The notes under the pieces were generated by a model. The model ran no database searches and was not told the origin of the DNA. It saw only the letters and a list, made by a program, of their open reading frames with translations. From Sphingobacteriales bacterium (GTDB taxonomy: Bacteria; Bacteroidota; Bacteroidia; Chitinophagales; CAIOSU01), in the NCBI GenBank assembly GCA_027486795.1, contig JAIXOI010000049.1, forward strand, positions 163,905 to 227,904: 64,000 nt of DNA, given 5' to 3'. The translations under genes were made by a program, and so were the position numbers. The first letter of the stretch is position 1. Each line of letters begins with the position of its first letter. Positions 8,756 through 15,014 of the stretch are shown piece after piece.

Positions 8756-8783
8756 TGTCACCCTGAGCGAAGTCGAATAGGTA
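8756..8783 (+). repeat. Dispersed 28-bp REP-like element, copy 2
   Basis: The copy begins TGTCACCCTGAGCGAAGTCG and is the inverted partner of 6863-6890. It marks the left edge of the accessory islet that follows. Confidence 0.75.
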
Positions 8784-8809
8784 CGATTTCCGAAGTACGA
8801 TTGAGGAAG
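8782..8809 (+). repeat. Degenerate heptads (TACGATT)
   Basis: TACGATT occurs at 8782 and 8796, exactly 14 bp apart, with TCCGAAG between and GAGGAAG after. The unit overlaps in sequence with the GATTTAC array at 4061. Confidence 0.5.
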
Positions 8810-8830
8810 GTAGAGAAAGAGATTTGGTAT

Positions 8831-9169
8831 TTAGCCTCGATAAATTTCTATGCATGCCAGCGTATCATCTTTCATAAAGTTGATTATTTCATTGTGCCGT
8901 TTTTCTAAAATTGCTTTGACTTCAGAAGTAGGTAAGTTTCCAATTCTAAGCCACACTATTTTAGGTGGGTGCCCTTTTACTAGTGATATTTCGTAAAAGT
9001 CTATATCCTTGGTAACGATTGTGAAATCGTTCTTTTTGGCAAACTCCCAAACCTTTACATCATCATCTTCTTGCAAGTTAAAGCTAGTAACGTGAATCGA
9101 TTCAGGGAATGACTCCCTTAGCAAAGTAACTAGTTTAAAAGAAAGATTTTGATCAAACAGCAGTTTCAC
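8831..9169 (-). CDS. PIN-like DUF5615 family toxin candidate
   Basis: This 112-residue protein begins MKLLFDQNLS and has a second acidic cluster, VTKDIDFYE, near residues 52-60. This pattern of early Asp plus mid-protein TKDxDF defines the DUF5615 PIN-like proteins, which are thought to be RNase-type toxins. It overlaps the end of the DUF433 gene by 4 bp (ATGA), the usual antitoxin-first arrangement. Nuclease activity is inferred from the fold, not shown. Confidence 0.82.
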   Translation of the reverse strand: MKLLFDQNLSFKLVTLLRESFPESIHVTSFNLQEDDDVKVWEFAKKNDFTIVTKDIDFYEISLVKGHPPKIVWLRIGNLPTSEVKAILEKRHNEIINFMKDDTLACIEIYRG

Positions 9170-9402
9170 GAGGCGAGGTGGTAAATACGGTTCTCACGGT
9201 CAGCGGCAAAAAGTAAGGCGGCACGAATATCATTTTCGGTAAGCTCTGGAAAGTCATCAATAATTTCAGTAACCGTCATACCTGCTCCAAGCCAACCCAG
9301 AACATCATAAACAGTAATGCGCATATTACGTATGCATGGCTTTCCACCCCTTTTCCCTGGTTCGAAAGTAATAACATCTCGATAGTTAATTTCTGGAGCC
9401 AT
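9166..9402 (-). CDS. DUF433 family antitoxin candidate
   Basis: This 78-residue protein contains the DUF433 signature GKPCIRNMRITVYDVL followed by a helix-turn-helix-like segment GMTVTEIIDDFPELTENDIRAAL. DUF433 proteins pair with DUF5615 PIN-like proteins in type II-like modules and are taken to be DNA-binding antitoxins. It is translationally coupled to the downstream gene by a 4-bp overlap. The module probably regulates itself. Confidence 0.85.
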   Translation of the reverse strand: MAPEINYRDVITFEPGKRGGKPCIRNMRITVYDVLGWLGAGMTVTEIIDDFPELTENDIRAALLFAADRENRIYHLAS

Positions 9403-9457
9403 AGATACGAGCTGTATAGCTAAGTTACAAAATTTTTTTATCCTTAGTTCAATGTCT

Positions 9458-11143
9458 TCATTCCAACACCACCCCTGAATACCCTTCCAACCTATTTACC
9501 CAACTGGGCTGCGACAGCATAAGCAACACTTTGCGCTCGGCCATTATGGGCAAATCCACCGCATCCTTATTAAAGTTCAATAGCACCAATACCCGGTCTT
9601 TGCCCTCACCACGGTAGTAGCCCAATACATTTTTGGGCAGCGAATCTTCGGGTACCAACTCCAAAACTGGGCTGGCGAACGCCTTATGGCTTTGCTTAAG
9701 GTGCAACAGCCTGCGGTACAAAGTCAAAAGGCTCGTGGGGTCGGTCTCTTGGGCGGCCACGTTGGTGGTGTCGCAGCCTGCCGTTACGGGCAGCCACGGC
9801 TGGGCCGTAGGCGCACAAAAGCCCGCATTGGTGGTGCCGTCCCATTGCATGGGCGTGCGGCACTCGTCGCGGTTAAGGCTCTCGTTGGCCATGTTGGCCA
9901 TAAACTGTGGTATCCAGCGGTAGCGCAACGCCAGCGAATCTTTGGCCTGCTTAAGCGGTATGCGCGCCTGTACCATGCCTATCTCCTCGCCCATATAGGT
10001 AAAACTTACGCCGCGCACCGTCATTTGTAGCATAGCCAGCAGCTTGGCCTTGGCCACACTATTGCCAATGCGCGAAATGCTGCGCTTGCGGTCGTGGTTA
10101 CTAAATACCCAAGTGGGCGTGTACGGGTGCGGAAACTCGCCCTCTAGCTTGGCTATCAGCTTGCGGAAATACTTCGCCTCAAACTTAAAGGCCAGCATCT
10201 CGAACAGGAACACCGTATGCAGCCCATCATGCTTCTCGCCAATGTACTGTTTCAGCACCTTGGCATCGCCAAACACCTCGCCCACCAAGTAGCGCGGCGG
10301 GTTGCTATACTCCTCTAGCACGGCGCGCAGCTCTTTGGCAAAGGCAAAGTTGCCGGGGTGGTTTATGGTGTGCTCCATGTGCTGAAAGAACCCATCGGGG
10401 TTGCTCTCGTTGGGCAGCATCGCAAAACTGAAGGGGTTATCCCTAAACTGGTCGTCTTCGTATAGCGAATTGAAAATATCGAGCCGGAAGCCGTCTACGC
10501 CCTTATCTAGCCAAAAGCGCACATTGTCTAACATGGCTTGGCGCACCTCGGGGTTGTGGTAGTTTAGGTCAGGCTGAAAGGGTAGGAACGTGGCCCAATA
10601 CCACTGTTGCGTGTGCGCATCATATTGCCAGCCGCGGCCACCTATCATGGCCTTCCAGTTAGTGGGTGGTTTTTTGTGTGGCTGCTTGCCCTTGCCATCG
10701 TGCCACACATACCAATCGCGTTTGGGGTTGTCTTTGCTGCTTTTCGACTCCAAAAACCACGGGTGCTGATTGCTGGTGTGGTTCATCACCATATCGAATA
10801 TGATGTGCATGTCGCGGCGGTGCACCTCTGCTATCAGTTTATCAATGGTGGCCAGCGTGCCGTACTCCGGCGCACAGTCACGATAATCGCTGATGTCGTA
10901 GCCAAAATCGCCCTGCGGACTCGCAAAAAACGGCGACACCCAAATGGCAGTGAACCCCATGCTCTTAATATAATCCAACCGAGCAATAATGCCCTCCAAA
11001 TCGCCAATACCATCGCCATTACTATCCTGGTACGAGCGTGGGTATATCTGGTACACGGCGGCATTGCGCCACCATTCGTTTTGCGCTTGCGCTTGTGCGG
11101 TGATGGTTAGCATGAGTGCCAATGAAAGGAGTAAGGGTTTCAT
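9458..11143 (-). CDS. Secreted GH13 alpha-glucosidase (oligo-1,6-glucosidase type)
   Basis: This 561-residue protein carries a signal peptide cleaved near residue 20 (AQAQA-QNEWW). The GH13 barrel has nucleophile Asp222 in GFRLDIF, acid/base Glu289 in VGEVFG and transition-state Asp351 in SNHDRKR. The opening YQIYPRSYQDSNGDGIGDL is typical of the oligo-1,6-glucosidase/alpha-glucosidase/trehalose-hydrolase subfamily. It should act in the periplasm on short alpha-glucans. It stands alone, without a SusCD pair, and is flanked on both sides by toxin-antitoxin-like modules, so it may be part of an acquired islet. Confidence 0.9.
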   Translation of the reverse strand: MKPLLLSLALMLTITAQAQAQNEWWRNAAVYQIYPRSYQDSNGDGIGDLEGIIARLDYIKSMGFTAIWVSPFFASPQGDFGYDISDYRDCAPEYGTLATIDKLIAEVHRRDMHIIFDMVMNHTSNQHPWFLESKSSKDNPKRDWYVWHDGKGKQPHKKPPTNWKAMIGGRGWQYDAHTQQWYWATFLPFQPDLNYHNPEVRQAMLDNVRFWLDKGVDGFRLDIFNSLYEDDQFRDNPFSFAMLPNESNPDGFFQHMEHTINHPGNFAFAKELRAVLEEYSNPPRYLVGEVFGDAKVLKQYIGEKHDGLHTVFLFEMLAFKFEAKYFRKLIAKLEGEFPHPYTPTWVFSNHDRKRSISRIGNSVAKAKLLAMLQMTVRGVSFTYMGEEIGMVQARIPLKQAKDSLALRYRWIPQFMANMANESLNRDECRTPMQWDGTTNAGFCAPTAQPWLPVTAGCDTTNVAAQETDPTSLLTLYRRLLHLKQSHKAFASPVLELVPEDSLPKNVLGYYRGEGKDRVLVLLNFNKDAVDLPIMAERKVLLMLSQPSWVNRLEGYSGVVLE

Positions 11144-11264
11144 TGGTGTGAAAATAGGGAAAGTAGCACTAAACTACTTGCCTCTCCAAACAGAAAGTAA
11201 CTATTTTAGTGATTACCTCGTTATAGGTGATTGAAGGACTATTGATAAATATAAAAACAGTGAT

Positions 11265-11272
11265 TAACTTTG
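11265..11272 (+). promoter_or_regulatory. -7 box of the GNAT toxin-antitoxin pair
   Basis: TAACTTTG fits TANNTTTG, 10 nt before the ATG at 11283. It supports the reality of the very short first gene. Confidence 0.65.
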
Positions 11273-11282
11273 ACATATACTT

Positions 11283-11450
11283 ATGGCTACCGAAATTAGA
11301 AATATCCCCGTTTTAACCGAATCCCAAGCCGCTGCTTTTGTGGACAAGGCAGAGCATGCCGCCAAGCGCGAAAAGGGTTCTATCGATTTCACGAAGCAAG
11401 TGGCAATTGGCAAACAAATTCTCGAAAAGGCCAAAATCGATAAGCCATAG
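11283..11450 (+). CDS. Short antitoxin-like protein upstream of a GNAT toxin
   Basis: This 55-residue ORF starts MATEIRNIPVLTESQAAAF, contains EHAAKREKGSIDF and ends KILEKAKIDKP in pattern. It has the make-up of the small charged helical partners found before GNAT toxins in Bacteroidota. It has its own consensus -7 box, sits 23 bp before the GNAT gene on the same strand, and its codon use matches neighbouring genes. No DNA-binding RHH or HTH segment is obvious at this length, so it may neutralise by masking the toxin. The identity is inferred mainly from context. Confidence 0.7.
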   Translation: MATEIRNIPVLTESQAAAFVDKAEHAAKREKGSIDFTKQVAIGKQILEKAKIDKP

Positions 11451-11473
11451 TTAATCTGCTACAAGACTGTGTA

Positions 11474-12037
11474 ATGTTCAAGCATGACCAACTGCAATTG
11501 GAAGCGCTGGCGAACTTTGATTGCGGCAATGACGATTTAAACGAATTTTTTCGGGCTGATGCCAAAGTGTTTGAGGAAGGGCTAATGGGCAAAACTTATG
11601 CTTTCGTGCTCGAAAGTAACCCTTTAGAGATAGTTTGCACCTTTGCCGTTTCCAACGATAGTATTAAGGCATCCTTGCTTGCCAACTCTCGCAAGAAGAA
11701 GGTAGAAAAAGAGGTTCGCCGCACCAAGCAGATGCGCACCTATCCTGCGGTTATGGTCGGTCGTCTGGGGGTTAGCAGTAAATTTGCTGGACAAGGTATT
11801 GGGCGGCAATTATTAGACTTTATCAAATATTGGTTCTCTGAAGCAGCTAACAAAACAGGCTGCCGCTTTGTGGTAGTGGATGCTTACAAAACCGAACAGG
11901 CTTTGGCATTTTACCTGAAAAACGGATTTGAATACGTTTTTAGCACCGAAGAACAAGAGGCCGAGTACAATAATTTTGAAGGCGAACTTAAGACGCGGTT
12001 AATGTTTTTCGACTTGATTAAGTTGAGGACTTCTTAA
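11474..12037 (+). CDS. GNAT-family toxin candidate (TacT/AtaT-like)
   Basis: This 187-residue GNAT has features of aminoacyl-tRNA-acetylating toxins: an early FDCGNDDLNEFF segment (residues 15-26), then the YPAVMVGRLGV strand and the acetyl-CoA loop KFAGQGIGRQLL near 104-114. Further on are VVVDAYKTEQALAFYLKNGF and a C-terminal phenylalanine-rich strand. It follows a 55-residue gene in an antitoxin-first arrangement. Toxicity is inferred; a stand-alone acetyltransferase with a chance neighbour is the alternative. Confidence 0.78.
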   Translation: MFKHDQLQLEALANFDCGNDDLNEFFRADAKVFEEGLMGKTYAFVLESNPLEIVCTFAVSNDSIKASLLANSRKKKVEKEVRRTKQMRTYPAVMVGRLGVSSKFAGQGIGRQLLDFIKYWFSEAANKTGCRFVVVDAYKTEQALAFYLKNGFEYVFSTEEQEAEYNNFEGELKTRLMFFDLIKLRTS

Positions 12038-12245
12038 GCTTTCTCTTAACCATTCCCGCATTTGCACATTAAGTTTTGCAAGATAAAACTTGCCTAATTG
12101 TTTATGTGAGGGTTGAGACAGCCCCCTACTCTGCGCATCCGATGCCTGCACAAAACTGAAGTTTAAAAGCCATCTATTAGCACGCAACACGGTAAAACTT
12201 CAGGTAAAGCCCTACTTTCAGTATATTTATTGCTAAAAAAGAAGC

Positions 12246-12542
12246 ATGGATTTGTTCGATAGAATATTTGGGGAGAAGGAACCGACGGAAAACTACAATC
12301 AGGCGGTATTCACGCAAAAGCAGATATTTCAGGGAGCGCCAATCTTTTTAGCAGTGCATGATGAAGATGGAGAGTGGCAATTTTTAACTGGCGAACTGGT
12401 AACAGAAGCTGACATGATGATAGTCTCGCTTGGTCAAATTTTGAAACATGATGATTCAATAAAGCAAGTCTTGTATATTCCAAAGGGAACTAGTGCCACA
12501 AGGGCAACGGATAAAGATTCTTGGGTGATTGAAAAAGCTTGA
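12246..12542 (+). CDS. Small cytosolic protein, possible DUF2185/Imm33-like
   Basis: This 98-residue acidic protein has no signal or membrane segment. Its centre reads PIFLAVHDEDGEWQFLTGE, followed by SLGQILKHDDSIKQVLYIPKG. This is reminiscent of small DUF2185-type (immunity protein 33-like) proteins, but I am not certain of the family. A near-consensus -7 box (TATATTTA, 12222-12229) precedes the ATG. No toxin gene is adjacent. It stands between the GNAT pair and the repeat region. The 208 bp upstream also contain a 9-bp stem (12156-12164 with 12195-12203). Confidence 0.6.
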   Translation: MDLFDRIFGEKEPTENYNQAVFTQKQIFQGAPIFLAVHDEDGEWQFLTGELVTEADMMIVSLGQILKHDDSIKQVLYIPKGTSATRATDKDSWVIEKA

Positions 12543-12735
12543 TCAATACATCCCCTTAGTAGCCCATAAGTTCAAAATCACAAAAGTAACTTTCGCGCCA
12601 GAAAAGGGTAAAGACTAAGTTCAACAAGCTTGCCATTGCAAATAGACATAAGTTATTGGTTGCCAATTAATTAAACTATAGCACCCTGGCAACTACCTGT
12701 AAATCAACCACCTACACCTTCACCACCCCGCCCCA

Positions 12736-12938
12736 GATTAGATAAGAAATATGAGATAGGAAATGAGAAACGTAGGGTCTGTTAGTTGTGCTGAAAACCC
12801 CATCAATACTAGATAAAAGTACACGACAAAACCCCCGATTTAGATAAGAAATAGGAGATAAGAAATGAGAAACGGATGGGCTGTTTGCCGCGCTGCAAAC
12901 CGCATCAATACTAGTTAAAAGTACACGACAAAACCCCC
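12736..12938 (+). repeat. Two direct repeats of about 100 bp
   Basis: Copy 1 is 12736-12836 and copy 2 is 12837-12938, head to tail. Each begins TAGATAAGAAAT and ends ACGACAAAACCCCC. The left third of each is itself 7/14-bp periodic (TAGATAA GAAATAG GAGATAA GAAATGA in copy 2). A third partial copy of the right part (CCGCATCAAT...CACGACAAAAC) lies at about 13108-13138. Confidence 0.85.
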
Positions 12939-12954
12939 AGTTTAAATTTCAAAG

Positions 12955-13094
12955 GTGTCATGGTGAGTCTCGTTTGAAACGAGAAACCATCCATAATGTA
13001 GGTGGCATAACTCCTTGTTCCTGTGTTTTGTGCCCGTGTTTCGTGACCCGTGTTTCGGATGGTTTCTCGTTTCAAACGAGACTCACCATGACAC
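12955..13094. repeat. Perfect 38-bp inverted repeat with palindromic arms
   Basis: Arm 12955-12992 is the exact reverse complement of arm 13057-13094. Each arm contains the 17-bp palindrome TCTCGTTTGAAACGAGA. The 64-bp spacer holds an 11-bp direct repeat CCCGTGTTTCG at 13033 and 13047. The layout is that of a BIME-like pair of REP elements or a miniature inverted-repeat element; no transposase is encoded. Confidence 0.88.
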
Positions 13095-13157
13095 AAAAAG
13101 CTACAAGCCGCATCAATAATCACTTCCTGCACGACAAAACTCTGGGTTGGTGGTTTG

Positions 13158-13946
13158 CTAAACCCCAGCGCCATCTATTTGGGTGGGGACGTTGGGCAGG
13201 CCGTAATCGGTGGGGGGCAGCGGCGCTCCGCTGTCGGTTTCGCGGAAGTCCTTTTTCTTGAAATTGGCTACGGTATAAGCCAGCATTTCCTCCTTGGGGT
13301 ACGACCTAATCATGCTTAGCCTGTCGTCGGCGGAGAGGGAGGTATCGAGCCAAGCGGGTATCTCCTCGGGTAGCAGTATGGCGGGCATGCGGTAGTCTTC
13401 GGAGCCTTTGGGCTGGTTGTGTATAAAGCCTAGCAGGCTGTTTGCGGCCGTGGTGCAAAGCGTGGTGCCGGTGTAGGTTCGGTTGGGGTCGGCAAGGTCA
13501 TGCCAGGTAGCGGTAAGCCCCGCTATCGGGAAGGTTTCGCCGTCTTTTAGGCCAATATAGTAGGGTACTTTGGTTTTGCCGTCGGGCAGGGTGTGCCACT
13601 CAAAAAAGCCACTCACCAGTATTACGCAGGGCTTATTGGCTGCTTGCTTAAACATGCTGTTTTCGTGGGCGGCCAGTTTATGGCGCAAGGTATCGGCACG
13701 GCAGTTGAGGCTGCGGTTTTTCCAGATGGCAGCATCTTTGGCATTTTTGGCGAAGGCTGGCACAAATCCCCAATAGAGGGCCTTGATTACGTGCGGCTCA
13801 TCGGGGGTAATTGCGGGCAACTTGGCATTGCCAAACCCAGAAACGCGCAGGGGTAACTCCAATACCTCATCGGTGGGCTTTATGGCTCCGTAGCGCTTCT
13901 CTAGCTTCTTGAGCTTACCCTTAAGCAATTGCACATCGTAGCACAT
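13158..13946 (-). CDS. SRAP (YedK/HMCES-type) DNA-protein crosslinking protein
   Basis: This 262-residue protein starts MCYDV, exposing Cys2, which forms the thiazolidine crosslink with abasic sites in single-stranded DNA. The family motifs SGFFEWH, LTATWHD, CTTAANSLLGFIHN and RMPAILLPEE appear in order. The spacing between IHN and RMP is longer than usual (about eight residues). The gene is 21 bp downstream of gpsA and probably belongs to the same transcript, an unexpected partner for lipid genes. A role in protecting abasic sites is known for the family. Confidence 0.92.
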   Translation of the reverse strand: MCYDVQLLKGKLKKLEKRYGAIKPTDEVLELPLRVSGFGNAKLPAITPDEPHVIKALYWGFVPAFAKNAKDAAIWKNRSLNCRADTLRHKLAAHENSMFKQAANKPCVILVSGFFEWHTLPDGKTKVPYYIGLKDGETFPIAGLTATWHDLADPNRTYTGTTLCTTAANSLLGFIHNQPKGSEDYRMPAILLPEEIPAWLDTSLSADDRLSMIRSYPKEEMLAYTVANFKKKDFRETDSGAPLPPTDYGLPNVPTQIDGAGV

Positions 13947-13967
13947 AGCGTTTTCGGTAAGGGGTAC

Positions 13968-15014
13968 TCAATCGATAAAATCGACGTCCACATCAAAGGG
14001 GTACTTCATGAGTTGGCGCAGGCCCTCGCTGGCGGGCACGCCCTTAAACAGGGTGTAGTATATAGTGCTGATGATGGGCACGCGCACGCGGTAGTGGTCG
14101 GCCAGCAGCTTTATGATCTCTACGGTATTAATACCTTCGGCCACTTCGTCGCTGGTGTCCAATATCTGTTGCAGGGTTTCGCCTTTGGCCATGCGGTAGC
14201 CTACGCTAAAGTTTCGGCTGCTAGTGCTGCTGGAGGTGGCAATAATATCGCCAATACCGGCCAGGCCCAAGAAGGTCTTTACATCGCCGCCCAACACGCG
14301 CCCAATGCGTATCACTTCGCCCAAGCTTTTGGTTATGAGCAGGGCGCGGGCGTTTTCGCCCAATTCGAGAGCGGATATAGAGCCAGAGGCCAGGGCAATG
14401 ATGTTTTTCAACGAGCCTGCTAACTCAACACCCGTTAAATCTTTACTACCATATACTTGAAAGCGGTGGCTTTTAAGGGCGTTGCGGCCAAGGCGTATTA
14501 CCTCATCAAAGTGACTGGCAATAACGGCACCTGCGGGCTTGTGCTGCGATAGTTCGCTGGCCAAGTTGGGGCCCGATATGCAGCCCACGCGTATTACGTT
14601 GGTTTCGCGGCGTATCAGTTCGCTCATGGTATATATACTGTCGCGGCCAAGCTCTTTTATGTCTTCCTCTTTCTCTTCCTCGCTTACATTTATATGGAAG
14701 CCCTTGGTACCGTGTATGAGTATATGGTCGGGGCGCAGGTAGGGCACCATTTGCAACAGCACCTCCCTAAAATATGCCGAAGGGATGGTAGGGAAGATGA
14801 GGGTACAGGTTTCGCACACTTCCTTAATGTCGCCGGTAGCGCGCACCCGCTCATGCATGGGCTGGTTGGCGTTTTCGCGTTTGATATTAATGTTATCAAT
14901 CGCTTCCACGCGGCGCGCGTAAACCAGCACATCGTAGTTTTCGGCAATAAGGTTGGCCAAGGCCGTTCCGAAACTGCCTGCACCTATTACGCCTACAGTT
15001 TTCAAATCAGACAT
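13968..15014 (-). CDS. gpsA: Glycerol-3-phosphate dehydrogenase, NAD(P)+
   Basis: This 348-residue enzyme reduces dihydroxyacetone phosphate to sn-glycerol 3-phosphate for phospholipid synthesis. The Rossmann motif GAGSFGTALA is at residues 11-20. GPNLASEL and the catalytic-lysine segment SLKNIIALASG follow in the expected places. The start overlaps the end of the acyltransferase gene by 8 bp, so the two are translationally coupled: GpsA makes the substrate that the upstream enzyme acylates. Confidence 0.95.
   Translation of the reverse strand: MSDLKTVGVIGAGSFGTALANLIAENYDVLVYARRVEAIDNINIKRENANQPMHERVRATGDIKEVCETCTLIFPTIPSAYFREVLLQMVPYLRPDHILIHGTKGFHINVSEEEKEEDIKELGRDSIYTMSELIRRETNVIRVGCISGPNLASELSQHKPAGAVIASHFDEVIRLGRNALKSHRFQVYGSKDLTGVELAGSLKNIIALASGSISALELGENARALLITKSLGEVIRIGRVLGGDVKTFLGLAGIGDIIATSSSTSSRNFSVGYRMAKGETLQQILDTSDEVAEGINTVEIIKLLADHYRVRVPIISTIYYTLFKGVPASEGLRQLMKYPFDVDVDFID

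Larger units (their letters stand above)
12543..13157. other. 615-bp gene-free repeat region
   Basis: No convincing gene is present. The stretch contains two roughly 100-bp direct repeats, a third degenerate fragment of the same repeat, and a perfect 38-bp inverted pair whose arms are themselves palindromic. Each is listed separately. Short ORFs read through the inverted arms are artefacts of the repeats. Confidence 0.8.

Noticed and set aside
12955..13094. Insertion sequence
   Set aside because: Although the inverted arms look like terminal repeats, only 64 bp lie between them, with no transposase and no target-site duplication that I could identify.
12911..13261. Overlapping ORFs of 87 and 95 residues in the repeat region
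   Set aside because: Their sequences are read from the 38-bp inverted arms and contain the same translated palindrome; no family or codon pattern supports a gene.
13929..14423. Long plus-strand ORF (164 residues) opposite gpsA
   Set aside because: It lies wholly against the well-supported gpsA gene and is Ala/Gly/His-rich, typical of an antisense frame.
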